From assembly GCA_002435955.1 (NCBI GenBank), contig DIWZ01000032.1, positions 133,641 to 197,640 on the forward strand: a stretch of 64,000 bases of DNA, read 5' to 3'. Below are positions 1 to 8,058 of the stretch, piece by piece. Position numbers and translations under genes: made by a program. This DNA comes from Pelobacter sp. UBA6093 (lineage in GTDB: Bacteria > Desulfobacterota > Desulfuromonadia > Desulfuromonadales > Syntrophotaleaceae). The notes under the pieces are model-generated. The model was not told the DNA's origin. It saw only the letters and a list, made by a program, of their open reading frames with translations, and ran no database searches. Numbering within the stretch: position 1 is the first letter of the stretch; each line of letters starts with the position of its first letter.

Positions 1-228
1 ATCGACCTGGAGATACCGAACGGTGACCACATCCCCATCGAGGAACGGGATGCCAGCGAAGTCACCCATTGTGGCCAGACCCGGCTGGCTCCGGAAGGTA
101 TCAAGGTGCGCAATCCTGCTTTCGATGTCACCCCGGCACGGCTGGTCTCAGCCATCATTACCGAGCGCGGCGTGGTAAGTGGGGATTATGTAACCGGTCT
201 GGCAGACCTTTTCAAGAAAAGTCACTGA
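1..228 (+). CDS. mtnA: S-methyl-5-thioribose-1-phosphate isomerase, C-terminal fragment
   Basis: Only the last 75 residues are inside the window; the frame is open from base 1 to the TGA at 226-228. The tail carries the conserved blocks PIEERDASEVT and NPAFDVTPA followed by an ITERG segment, which are typical of the C-terminal Rossmann part of MtnA/eIF2B-alpha-like isomerases (family length about 345 residues). MtnA converts 5-methylthioribose-1-phosphate to methylthioribulose-1-phosphate in the methionine salvage pathway. The catalytic Cys and Asp lie upstream and cannot be checked. glnE starts only 3 bases after the stop, so the two are probably co-transcribed. A related aIF2B-type isomerase is the main alternative. 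Confidence 0.85.
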   Translation: MDLEIPNGDHIPIEERDASEVTHCGQTRLAPEGIKVRNPAFDVTPARLVSAIITERGVVSGDYVTGLADLFKKSH

Positions 229-231
229 TCC

Positions 232-3200
232 ATGACCCAATGGACCCTGTCGGAGCAACTGGAGAGCTACTGCGAGCACGGTGACGAGAAAGGCCTGGCC
301 CATCTCGCTGCGGAGCTGGGCTTTGTCCAAAGTGCCAGGAGCGCCGCCAATCTTCTGTTGCTCTACCCCTGTGCCGGCAGTGGCTCCAACCTGGCATGTC
401 TGGCGCAACAGTCGCTGGCGACCGCCGATCCCGACCAGGCTCTCAATGGGCTGGAACGCCTGGCGGGGATGTTGTCGCCTGACGATCGGCACGCCCTGTT
501 TTCAACAACGCAGGCCTGCCGAGCATTGCTCATCGTGCTGGGGGCGTCCACCTTCCTGACCAACATCCTGTGCCGCCGCCCCACCCTGTGCCGCCCGCTG
601 TTTGTGGATGGCGGCCTGTTGCGCAACAAAGATGCCGCATGCATGCTGGAAGAACTGCGCCGACAGCCTGTGCGTCCCCAAAGTTTCCCCGAACTCCAAA
701 AAGAGTTACGCCTTTACAAGCAACAGGAAATTCTGCGCATCGCCGGGCGAGATCTTGGCGACCTGGCGCCATTGGAAGAAGTCACGGCAGAGCTGTCCGA
801 TCTGGCCGCGGCCTGCCTGCAGCGCGCGATTGATATCTGCGATGCATTACTGCAGGTCGATCATGGCCTGCCACTGACCATGGACGCGGCGGGGCAACCG
901 GTGAACAAGGCACAGTTCGTGGTATTGGCCATGGGCAAATTCGGCGGCCGCGAACTTAATTTCTCTTCCGACATCGACCTGATTTACTGCTACTCAAGCG
1001 ACGAAGGGCAGACATCCGGAGTTCCCGACGGCAACGGCGGCGTAAAAAACCGTCTGCCGCTCCATCAGCATTTTGTCAAATTGGCCGAACTGGTTACGCG
1101 TGCTATTGGACAGCGTACCGAGGAAGGGGTGGTCTTCCGGGTCGACCTCAACCTGCGCCCGGAAGGCAAAAGCGGCGAAGTGGTCAACTCCCTGCGCAGC
1201 ACCGAAGCCTATTACGAACACTGGGGGCAGAGCTGGGAGCGTTGCGCCATGCTCAAAGCCAGGCCGGTGGCCGGCTGCCTGGAACTGGGGGAGGAACTGC
1301 TGCGCTACCTGGAACCCTTCATCTATCGCCGGTATCTCGATTACACCATGATCGAGGATCTCAAGCTGATGAAGCAGAAGATCGATCGCAACCTGACCCG
1401 TGAGCGGGAGGGGGAGCTCAATCTCAAACTCGGCCGTGGCGGCATTCGCGAAATCGAATTTTTCATCCAGGCCATGCAGTTGATCCATTCCGGCAAACAA
1501 CCGGACTTGCGTGAAAAAAATTCTCTGAAGGCCCTGGCGCTGCTGCGCCGCGACGGATTGGTCGATGAAGAGACCTACCATGTTTTATCGAGGGCTTATA
1601 CTTTTCTGCGAACCACCGAACATCGCATTCAGGTGGAACAGGAGCGCCAGACGCATAACCTGCCGCGCAACCACGATGAGCTGCTGCGGCTCGGCCGCAG
1701 TTGCGGGTTCACCGACAGTGAATCCTTCACGAGTGCTCTTGAGGGTCACCGCCGGGCGGTGGAGGCCGTCTACCACGATCTGTTCTACACCGGCGAAGAG
1801 GAGGCCGGCGCCGAAGTCAGCCGCGAGGTGCGGATGCTGCTCGATCCGGCCCTCGATACGGACCTGGCCAAGGATATTCTGGAAGGAAAGGGATGCAGCA
1901 ATCCGGATGCCGCCTACGACAATCTGTTGACTCTAAGGGACGGCCCGCGCCATGTACGGCTGTCTCCCATGGGCCATCGGCTTCTGGAGCGTATCGCCCC
2001 GCTGCTGCTGCAGGAGGTGCTTGATTCCCCTGAACCGGACATGGCGCTGGGCAACCTGGAACGCTTTTTAGCCGGCCTGCATGCCCGTGCCACCTTCTAC
2101 GCACTGCTGGCCGAAAATCTGCAAATTCCCAAACTGCTCATTTCCCTGTTCGGCACCAGCCAGTTCCTGTCGCGCAACCTCATCCAGCACCCGGAGATCC
2201 TCGACATGCTGGTATCGCGGGCACATGCTGTGGAACGCAAGGACAGCGCGACCATGGAACAGGACCTCGAGCGCCTGCTGCAAGTGGCCCCCGACTACGA
2301 GAGCCGGCTCGATGCCTTACGACGTTTTCGTAACGAGGAATTCCTGCGCATCGCTCTGAATGACCTGTACGGGAAAATGCCGCCCCAGGAATGCCCGCGC
2401 CAACTGACCCAACTGGCCGAAGCCTGCCTGAATAAGGCTGTCGCCATTGCCCGAGAGGAACTGCTGCCGCGTTTCGGTCTACCGATATGCCAGGGAAACG
2501 ATGGGACCACTCGCGAAGCAGACTTCGTCATCGTTGGCATGGGCAAACTGGGGGGCAAAGAACTTACCTACCACTCCGACCTGGACATCATTTTTATTTT
2601 CGAGGGAGATGGCCATACCACCGCAGCACCGGGCAGTGACCCAAAACGTTTCCGCCAGCGCAGCATCCAGGAATATTTCACGCACCTGGCCCAGCGTATC
2701 ATCTCCATCCTGAGCCTGATTACCCGCGAAGGATACGTCTACCGGCTCGACACCCGATTGCGGCCGTCGGGCCACCAGGGCCCGCTGGTTACCAGCCTGG
2801 CGGCCTACCGCGCCTACCACAAATCATCGGCGCAACTCTGGGAACGCCAAGCCCTGATCAAGGCCAGGGTAGTGACCGGTCCGAGCCCGCTGGCCGAGCG
2901 CATCACCGCCTGCAACCGCGATATCGTCTACCATCACCCCCTGCCGGCCGATCACAAACAGGAAATCTACCGTCTGCGCCAGCGCATGGAGCAGGAAATC
3001 GCCCGGGAGGACGGAGGACGTCGCAACATCAAGACCGGACGGGGCGGGCTGGTCGATGTGGAATTCCTGGTCCAGTACCTGCAACTGTTGCATGGCGGCA
3101 GCTGCCCGTCATTACAGGCGCACAATACCCTGGATGCGCTAAAGGCACTGCGACACGAAACGGTGTTGAGCAAAACCGACTACCGCCTGCTGGCCAGCGG

Positions 3201-3426
3201 CTACCAGTTTTTGCGGCGTCTGGAAAACCGCCTGCGTCTGGTTCACGACCAGTCCATCCATGCGTTTTCCGGCGATACCGCCACACTGGCGAAGTTGGCC
3301 CGACGCCTCGGCTACCAGCAAGACCAGGCCGGCCAGCGATTGATGACCGATTACCACAACGCTACGGAAAATATCCGCGCCATTTTCGACCGTTACCTGG
3401 CCCAGGAAAACAAGGCTCCCGACTGA
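232..3426 (+). CDS. glnE: Bifunctional glutamine synthetase adenylyltransferase/adenylyl-removing enzyme
   Basis: The 1064-residue protein contains two nucleotidyltransferase modules in tandem. Each has the GlnE hallmark G-M-G-K-x-G-G-x-E-L followed by a D-x-D metal site: GRELNFSSDIDL at about residues 238-249 and GKELTYHSDLDI near 775-786. The N-terminal module removes AMP from, and the C-terminal module adds AMP to, glutamine synthetase, under PII control, so the enzyme tunes ammonium assimilation in the cytoplasm. Both D-x-D motifs are intact, so both activities are expected. The protein is somewhat longer than the enterobacterial enzyme (about 945). The ATG at 232 follows the mtnA stop by 3 bases, suggesting translational coupling. 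Confidence 0.96.
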   Translation: MTQWTLSEQLESYCEHGDEKGLAHLAAELGFVQSARSAANLLLLYPCAGSGSNLACLAQQSLATADPDQALNGLERLAGMLSPDDRHALFSTTQACRALLIVLGASTFLTNILCRRPTLCRPLFVDGGLLRNKDAACMLEELRRQPVRPQSFPELQKELRLYKQQEILRIAGRDLGDLAPLEEVTAELSDLAAACLQRAIDICDALLQVDHGLPLTMDAAGQPVNKAQFVVLAMGKFGGRELNFSSDIDLIYCYSSDEGQTSGVPDGNGGVKNRLPLHQHFVKLAELVTRAIGQRTEEGVVFRVDLNLRPEGKSGEVVNSLRSTEAYYEHWGQSWERCAMLKARPVAGCLELGEELLRYLEPFIYRRYLDYTMIEDLKLMKQKIDRNLTREREGELNLKLGRGGIREIEFFIQAMQLIHSGKQPDLREKNSLKALALLRRDGLVDEETYHVLSRAYTFLRTTEHRIQVEQERQTHNLPRNHDELLRLGRSCGFTDSESFTSALEGHRRAVEAVYHDLFYTGEEEAGAEVSREVRMLLDPALDTDLAKDILEGKGCSNPDAAYDNLLTLRDGPRHVRLSPMGHRLLERIAPLLLQEVLDSPEPDMALGNLERFLAGLHARATFYALLAENLQIPKLLISLFGTSQFLSRNLIQHPEILDMLVSRAHAVERKDSATMEQDLERLLQVAPDYESRLDALRRFRNEEFLRIALNDLYGKMPPQECPRQLTQLAEACLNKAVAIAREELLPRFGLPICQGNDGTTREADFVIVGMGKLGGKELTYHSDLDIIFIFEGDGHTTAAPGSDPKRFRQRSIQEYFTHLAQRIISILSLITREGYVYRLDTRLRPSGHQGPLVTSLAAYRAYHKSSAQLWERQALIKARVVTGPSPLAERITACNRDIVYHHPLPADHKQEIYRLRQRMEQEIAREDGGRRNIKTGRGGLVDVEFLVQYLQLLHGGSCPSLQAHNTLDALKALRHETVLSKTDYRLLASGYQFLRRLENRLRLVHDQSIHAFSGDTATLAKLARRLGYQQDQAGQRLMTDYHNATENIRAIFDRYLAQENKAPD

Positions 3427-3500
3427 CCCATAGCAACCCGGACTTGTGCTTCGCCATTTCGGTGCTTTAATTGAAAGGTACCACTTGGCAAGGAGGAACC

Positions 3501-4352
3501 ATGATGCTGAGGTACTTTCCCCTGTGGATGGCCTTTGTGCTGCTGCCCGGAGCGGCCCTGGCCCTGGCTCCGAATCTGGCCGGCATTTATCCCGCCATTG
3601 CCAACCCCGGCAGTACCGTGACCATCATCGGCGGCCCTTTCGAGAAGCAGGTGCAAATCGTTTTCGGTGACCGGACTTTGCGTCCGGTGCGCATAGAGGA
3701 AAAGCAGTTAACCTTCATGGTGCCGCAACTTCCGGAAGGGGATTACCTGCTTTTTTTGCAGGCAGGGGAGCAAAATTCCGAACGCAGTTTCTTTTTCCGG
3801 GTCGCACATCCCGCGCCGAGCATTACCAATCTGGCTCCGTCAAAAATCGAGGCCTGTTCGACCGGCGAGCTACGACAAGTGGTGTTGCAGGGACGCGATC
3901 TGCACCCTGGCGTACAAGTGCTTCTGGACGGCGTGGCAGTGTCGGCAAGCCACAGTGGCAATACCCTGAGCTTTACCCTTCCCGAACTGCAACCGGGCAT
4001 GCACCAGGTTCAACTGATCAATCCCGATGACAAACGTTCCCTGCCTGTCAGCCTGCTGGTTGACAATTTGCCGGAAATACATGGCGTGTCCCAGGGGGAG
4101 GAATACGTTAACTTTTACGAACTGCTGATCTCCGGGAAGAATTTTTCCTACAATTCCACCCTGGTGGTCAATGGCCGTCCGATTACCTCCTTTTATCCAG
4201 GTTCCTTACAGGTTGACAGCATCGTTTACCGTGACTGCAACACCCTCATTTACAAACGCTATCCCCCCAGTAGCCAGCCCACGCAAATCACTTTGCAAGT
4301 CATCAACCCCGATGGCAAGCAAAGCACCGTTTACTATCTTAGCGCTCCTTAA
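3501..4352 (+). CDS. Secreted IPT/TIG-domain protein
   Basis: The start at 3501 is preceded by AGGAGG at 3491-3496 with ideal spacing; an upstream TTG at 3471 is in frame but has no such signal. The 283-residue product begins with a hydrophobic signal peptide (about residues 1-23, ending ALALA) and then shows three consecutive immunoglobulin-like IPT/TIG modules, roughly 27-110, 113-195 and 198-283. Each has the pattern of a P/G-rich first strand, a G-x-x-F or G-x-x-L turn and a V-x-N/D-G-x-x turn. The protein is expected in the periplasm or at the cell surface. No catalytic motif or anchor is seen, so a structural or ligand-binding role is only inferred. It lies 74 bases after glnE with no functional link apparent. 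Confidence 0.75.
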   Translation: MMLRYFPLWMAFVLLPGAALALAPNLAGIYPAIANPGSTVTIIGGPFEKQVQIVFGDRTLRPVRIEEKQLTFMVPQLPEGDYLLFLQAGEQNSERSFFFRVAHPAPSITNLAPSKIEACSTGELRQVVLQGRDLHPGVQVLLDGVAVSASHSGNTLSFTLPELQPGMHQVQLINPDDKRSLPVSLLVDNLPEIHGVSQGEEYVNFYELLISGKNFSYNSTLVVNGRPITSFYPGSLQVDSIVYRDCNTLIYKRYPPSSQPTQITLQVINPDGKQSTVYYLSAP

Positions 4353-4420
4353 ACTCACGACAGGCTCCGCCGTCAGGGCCGTTTCGAGACATGATTGCTG
4401 GAGGGTTTTTTGCCTATTTT

Positions 4421-4573
4421 TTAAACACGAAGGACACGAAGAGCACGAAGAAAAACCCAAATCAAAAAAGCCCCTGTGTTTTTGGCCTTGGTTCTTGCTC
4501 CTCCTTCGTGTCCTTCGTGTCCTTCGTGTCCTTCGTGTCCTTCGTGTCCTTCGTGTCCTGCGTGTCCTGCGTG
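4421..4573. repeat. ACGAAGGAC-type inverted/tandem repeat, expanded copy
   Basis: The left arm (about 4421-4450) carries ACACGAAGGACACGAAGAGC. The right arm (4502-4573) is a head-to-tail array of eight 9-bp units, six perfect TCCTTCGTG and two TCCTGCGTG. The arms are complementary, so the whole can fold into a long hairpin. The open frames across it (LRV or RRT tripeptide repeats) follow from the 9-bp period and are not believable genes. A second copy of the element without expansion lies at 33295-33413. It sits between convergent genes. Confidence 0.9.
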
Positions 4574-4588
4574 GTAAAATACGCCCAT

Positions 4589-4619
4589 GCACTTTGCGCA
4601 GGAAATTGCCGCAAAGTGC
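4589..4619 (-). terminator. Hairpin after the TraB-like gene
   Basis: A perfect 10-bp stem (GCACTTTGCG at 4589-4598, CGCAAAGTGC at 4610-4619) with an 11-base loop lies 18 bases beyond the stop of the minus-strand gene ending at 4637. The U-run is displaced (TATTTTA about 8 bases further on), so it may be a weak terminator or an mRNA 3' stabiliser rather than a classical intrinsic terminator. Confidence 0.45.
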
Positions 4620-4636
4620 CTGATCAAACAATCGGA

Positions 4637-5497
4637 TTATTGCACCTTGCGCACCTGGTAACCACGCTGACGCAGCATGGCAAGCAGGCCGTCTTCACCA
4701 ACCAGATGTCCCGCGCCGACCAGTATCAACTCTGGTTGCGGGGTACGCATGTAGGCCTCAATGGCGGGCAACCACGCACGGTTGCGATCGGTAAACAGCA
4801 TCTTGTAAACCGCCGGAAATTTTTCCCGGACTTCGGTTGCGGTCAAGGCTTCCAGGGTTGCTTCATCTCCGGCGCGCCAGGCCGTGATCAGATGGTCAAA
4901 CACCTCATTAAGCCGCTCCATATCTTCAAGACACGACGCCATAAAAGCATCTTCGTTGCCTTGCCCCATATCCAAAATAAATTCGACCTGCTGTCTGGCA
5001 GTCTCCAGGGCGTCAATGGATTTACCGTCGGCAACCGCCTTGCCATGAAAATACTGATCGACCCCGCCGGCATCCACCCCGAGTTTTTGCAATTCGAAAG
5101 TCAACAAGGTCACGGCCAGAATGGCAGGCTTGAAGCGCTCCAGGTGCTCAAGGGGAATACCGCGACGTTGGCAATAGTTTTTGAGATTGGCATAGGTCGC
5201 AGGCGAAAGCACCTCGAAAAGGGTCCTGCCATCTTGATACACGGCCCCGGACATGATCATCTGCTGCACTTCGGAACTAGCCATCTGGCCGGGGTCCGCC
5301 TCGAATACCACCGCCTGTACCGCGTTGTAAGCCCTGCCGAATTCCGCAGGCAGCGGATAATCCGAGGGGCGCAGCACGTGGCAGGTTCCACCCAGATAAG
5401 CGATGGAACCGGCCGAACGAACTTCCCATAAGGAGGTTGCGGCCAGTACGCAGCCGGGCAGAACGAGAAAAAGAGCGCACAGCAGTGTTTTTTTCAT
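4637..5497 (-). CDS. TraB/GumN family exported protein
   Basis: The 286-residue product starts with a signal peptide (residues 1-19, K-K then a hydrophobic run ending CVLA). It contains the two signature blocks of the TraB/GumN family: YLGGTCH at about 34-40 and VGAGHLVG about 260-267, with conserved Gly/His pairs and an acidic E-A-D segment between. Members are thought to be metal-dependent protease-like (Tiki/TraB fold) proteins of the periplasm or envelope; the bacterial function is poorly known. A possible lipobox (LPGC) overlaps the signal peptide but is a poor match, so type I cleavage is more likely. AGGAG lies just before the ATG. The neighbours give no functional hint. Confidence 0.8.
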   Translation of the reverse strand: MKKTLLCALFLVLPGCVLAATSLWEVRSAGSIAYLGGTCHVLRPSDYPLPAEFGRAYNAVQAVVFEADPGQMASSEVQQMIMSGAVYQDGRTLFEVLSPATYANLKNYCQRRGIPLEHLERFKPAILAVTLLTFELQKLGVDAGGVDQYFHGKAVADGKSIDALETARQQVEFILDMGQGNEDAFMASCLEDMERLNEVFDHLITAWRAGDEATLEALTATEVREKFPAVYKMLFTDRNRAWLPAIEAYMRTPQPELILVGAGHLVGEDGLLAMLRQRGYQVRKVQ

Positions 5498-5561
5498 GAC
5501 TTTCTCCTATCCCTGATAGTAGTCGTAACGGCTGTTCAACCGACATCCCCGGTCATCGGCA

Positions 5562-5771
5562 TCAAACAATCCGGATTTTACGACCTTCGAATTCCACCAA
5601 CTGTCCCTGGCGGATTTTGCAGCGTTTGCGCAACTCGACCTGACCGTCGACCCGGACCTGACCGTCGGCAATCACACATTTTGCGACACCGCCGCTGCCG
5701 CACCATCCCGTCACCTTCAACAAACTGGTGAGCTCGATAAATTCATGACCTTCCAACGCAAATTGTTCCAT
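5562..5771 (-). CDS. S4-domain RNA-binding protein, YbcJ-like
   Basis: I chose the ATG at 5771 (69 residues, MEQFALEGHEF...). This matches the length and layout of the YbcJ family, and a GAGG lies about 11 bases upstream; an ATG four codons earlier has its GAGG directly abutting. The body has the S4 pattern L-L-K-x-x-G-W-x-x-S/G-G-x-A-K, then G-x-V-x-V-D-G and E-x-R-K-R-C-K-I, which forms the RNA-binding alpha-L fold. Such proteins are small cytoplasmic RNA binders, probably linked to ribosome or rRNA handling; the ligand is unknown. A promoter match (5827-5855) fits transcription of this gene alone, divergent from the ABC-F gene. Confidence 0.85.
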   Translation of the reverse strand: MEQFALEGHEFIELTSLLKVTGWCGSGGVAKCVIADGQVRVDGQVELRKRCKIRQGQLVEFEGRKIRIV

Positions 5772-5826
5772 AAACCGATTCATCCTCACTGAGAGAAAAC
5801 AAATGTATTGCCGACGGCAAAGGGCC

Positions 5827-5855
5827 ATTATGGCGCGGCTCTGGTCGCGGGTCAA
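5827..5855 (-). promoter_or_regulatory. Putative sigma70 promoter for the S4-domain gene
   Basis: Read on the minus strand, TTGACC (5850-5855) and CATAAT (5827-5832) are separated by exactly 17 bases. This places the transcript start near 5820, about 50 bases before the chosen ATG at 5771 and downstream of the longer TTG-initiated frame. It therefore supports the short start. Confidence 0.6.
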
Positions 5856-5957
5856 TCACTGCTGCAACTGCGATCAAAAGTAAATCTTTGCATCAATGGC
5901 CTTGCCGCCACCGGCGGGACTGTGGTACCAATGCAAAACTTTTTCTTGAGAGGCTGC

Positions 5958-7604
5958 ATGATTCACCTTACCAATATATCCAAACAGTATGGTTCCCAAA
6001 TCCTTTTTCTGGGGGCCAGTTTTCAGATTCCCGCCGGCACGCGAACCGGACTGGTCGGTCCCAATGGTGCCGGAAAGACCTCGGTTTTCCGCCTCATTAC
6101 GGGTGAGGAAACCATTGACAGCGGCGAAATCACCTGCGCAAAAAAAACCGCCATCGGCTATTTTTCCCAGGATGTGGGAGACATGGCTGGTCACTCGGCG
6201 TTGGCGGAGGTCATGTCCGCCTCGGCCAGAACCATGGAATTGGGACGCCAGATCCGTGCCATGGAAGCTGCCATGTGCGAACCGATGGAAGATGAGGCCA
6301 TGGCTACGCTGCTGGAACGCTATGGTGATGCCCAGGAAGAATTCGAGCATCGCGGCGGCTACGATCTCGAAAGCCGCGCCCAGGCGGTCCTGACCGGCCT
6401 CGGCATCGGCCCGGATGCCTACGGCCGACCGGTGGAAACCTTCAGTGGCGGCTGGAAGATGCGTATCGCCCTGGCCAAAATCCTGACCCTGAATCCCGAC
6501 GTACTGCTGCTTGACGAACCGACCAACCACCTCGACGTTGAGTCGATTATCTGGCTGGAAAACTGGCTGTCCGAAGAGTACAAGGGCGCAGTGCTGATGA
6601 CCAGCCATGACCGGGATTTCATGAATCGTCTGGTGACGCGCATCATCGAGGTCGGCAATCAAGCCGTCACCACCTACGGGGGCAACTACGATTTTTATCT
6701 GCGTGAGCGCGACATCCGGCGCGAACAGCTCATCGCCAGCCATCGCCGCCAGCAGGAGATGCTGTCCAAGGAAGAAGAATTCATCGCCCGCTTCGCCGCC
6801 CGCGCTTCCCATGCGGCACAGGTACAGTCACGCGTGAAAAAACTGGAAAAAATCGAGCGCATCATGCTGCCACCCGAGCAGAAAGTAATGCGCTTCGAAT
6901 TCGCCGAACCGCCACGCAGCGGTGACGATGTGGTCGCTTTGCGGGATCTGGCCAAGACCTGGGAAACCCCCGAAGGCGGGGCACATCCGGTCTTCAGCGG
7001 CATTTCGGGATTGATCCGGCGCGGTGAGAAGATCGCCGTGGTCGGGGTGAACGGTGCCGGTAAATCGACGTTCCTAAAAGTGATTGCAGAAAAGACCGCT
7101 CCCACCTCGGGCACGGCCATCATCGGCGCCAACGTCCACCTGGGCTATTTCAGCCAGCACTCCATGGACATCCTCGACCCCAAAAAAACCGTTTTCGAAA
7201 CGGTCGCCGAGGCGCTGCCCATGGCTACCGTCGGAGTGGTACGCAACCTCTGCGCCGCTTTTCTGTTTCAGGGCGACGATGTGGAAAAACGCATCGAGAT
7301 CCTGTCCGGCGGAGAAAAAAGCCGTGTGGTACTCGCAACCCTGCTGGCGAAGCCGATCAATTTTCTGATTCTCGACGAACCCACCAACCATCTGGACATC
7401 GTTTCCCGCGAGATTCTGCTCGACGCCTTGAAAGCCTTTACCGGTACGGTGATACTGGTCAGCCATGACCGCCACTTCCTGCGTTGTCTGGTTAACCGCG
7501 TATTTGAGGTCGACCATGGCCAGTTACTGGCCTACGAAGGCGATTACGATTACTACCTGCATAAATCCGGCCGCGAGACGATAACGCCCCAGGCGCGGGC
7601 CTGA
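5958..7604 (+). CDS. ABC-F family ATP-binding cassette protein (ribosome-associated type)
   Basis: The ATG at 5958 has GAGAGG at 5948-5953; the frame is open further upstream but without a start signal. The 548-residue soluble protein has two ABC domains and no membrane segment. Walker A is GPNGAGKTS near residue 34, the signature FSGGWKMR near 160 and Walker B LLLDEPTNHLD near 184. A second set is GVNGAGKST near 363, LSGGEKSR near 447 and LILDEPTNHLD near 468. The charged helical linker (about 235-320) between them is the P-site tRNA-interaction motif region of ABC-F proteins, which act on the ribosome as translation factors or antibiotic-protection factors. Both catalytic Glu residues after Walker B are present. 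A resistance role cannot be separated from a housekeeping YheS/Uup-like role by eye. Confidence 0.92.
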   Translation: MIHLTNISKQYGSQILFLGASFQIPAGTRTGLVGPNGAGKTSVFRLITGEETIDSGEITCAKKTAIGYFSQDVGDMAGHSALAEVMSASARTMELGRQIRAMEAAMCEPMEDEAMATLLERYGDAQEEFEHRGGYDLESRAQAVLTGLGIGPDAYGRPVETFSGGWKMRIALAKILTLNPDVLLLDEPTNHLDVESIIWLENWLSEEYKGAVLMTSHDRDFMNRLVTRIIEVGNQAVTTYGGNYDFYLRERDIRREQLIASHRRQQEMLSKEEEFIARFAARASHAAQVQSRVKKLEKIERIMLPPEQKVMRFEFAEPPRSGDDVVALRDLAKTWETPEGGAHPVFSGISGLIRRGEKIAVVGVNGAGKSTFLKVIAEKTAPTSGTAIIGANVHLGYFSQHSMDILDPKKTVFETVAEALPMATVGVVRNLCAAFLFQGDDVEKRIEILSGGEKSRVVLATLLAKPINFLILDEPTNHLDIVSREILLDALKAFTGTVILVSHDRHFLRCLVNRVFEVDHGQLLAYEGDYDYYLHKSGRETITPQARA

Positions 7605-7647
7605 GCCGATTTAGGCCTGAAAAATCCCATCCGGACGACTCCCGGGC

Positions 7648-7679
7648 AAAAAAAACCCCGGACCTTCAAGGTCCGGGGT
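7648..7679 (-). terminator. Intrinsic terminator of the 62-residue gene
   Basis: A 10-bp stem (ACCCCGGACC at 7655-7664, GGTCCGGGGT at 7670-7679) with a 5-base loop has an A-run at 7648-7655 on its left. It therefore reads as stem plus U-tract on the minus strand, directly after the stop of the gene ending at 7687. There is no U-tract on the plus side. Confidence 0.85.
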
Positions 7680-7686
7680 CTGCTCG

Positions 7687-7875
7687 TTAGCTGCGAGTTT
7701 TTTCTTCGCATTCATGAAAATCCCAGCAGCGGCTGCCACTGTCGGTTTCGACCACCAGATGGTCCATGGAACAACTCACCACACGTCCTTCTTCGTTGCT
7801 TGAAGGATGACTGATAATTGCTTTATTTCCGGATTGAACTTCCTTGCACAGATATTCGAAACGATCCTGTCTCAT
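7687..7875 (-). CDS. Small uncharacterised protein, 62 residues
   Basis: I do not recognise this family. Support for a real gene is a strong ribosome-binding site (AAGGAGG, 7 bases before the ATG), a good intrinsic terminator just after the stop, and a sensible polar composition. The product, MRQDRFEYLCKEVQSGNK and onward, is hydrophilic. It has three Cys, a central segment GRVVSCSMDHLVVET that looks like a small beta-barrel or SH3-like strand pair, and an acidic C-terminus (HECEEKT). It has no signal peptide or membrane segment. It lies alone between the ABC-F gene and the FMN-binding protein gene, with hairpins on both sides. Confidence 0.7.
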   Translation of the reverse strand: MRQDRFEYLCKEVQSGNKAIISHPSSNEEGRVVSCSMDHLVVETDSGSRCWDFHECEEKTRS

Positions 7876-7895
7876 CGTAAGCCTCCTTGCAAATG

Positions 7896-7924
7896 GGGTT
7901 GCCGTATAGCGGCAGCCCTTTTTT
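7896..7924 (+). terminator. Plus-strand terminator-like hairpin upstream of the 62-residue gene
   Basis: GGGTTGCCG (7896-7904) pairs with CGGCAGCCC (7910-7918) with one G-U pair and a 5-base loop, followed by TTTTTT at 7919-7924. This is a good intrinsic terminator on the plus strand, although no plus-strand gene ends nearby except the ABC-F gene about 290 bases upstream. On the minus strand it would be a 5'-leader hairpin ahead of the ribosome-binding site of the small gene. Confidence 0.65.
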
Positions 7925-7935
7925 GTTCCACCGCA

Positions 7936-7968
7936 GGATCCTTGAAGTGTCGACAGAACATGTTCCTA
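7936..7968. repeat. Degenerate copy of the GGAGnCTGTCG palindromic repeat
   Basis: On the minus strand this reads TAGGAAC, five inserted bases, CTGTCGACAC and ends AAGGATCC. The TAGGAAC start matches the element at 52433-52525, and the CTGTCGACAC core matches the element at 41966-41989. It also contains the perfect palindrome GAACATGTTC (7956-7965). It lies in the 183-base gap between the 62-residue gene and the FMN-binding protein gene. Confidence 0.55.
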
Positions 7969-8058
7969 GTTTACCACCGTAACGGTCATCAATAACACCC
8001 TGCCATCAAATCATCCCTGCAAAAACGACCGTACCGGGACAACCATTCCCGGAGGTCG

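Noticed and set aside
4502..4573. Possible CRISPR-like array
   Set aside because: Units are 9 bp, contiguous and without spacers, and no cas genes are present.
4171..5431. Frames rich in LRV, RRT or SFV tripeptides across the nonamer array
   Set aside because: Produced by the 9-bp period of the repeat; they run into or oppose the IPT and TraB-like genes.
5772..5957. 50-codon N-terminal extension of the ABC-F protein
   Set aside because: It lies in the divergent promoter region, lacks a ribosome-binding site and is not homologous; the ATG at 5958 has GAGAGG.
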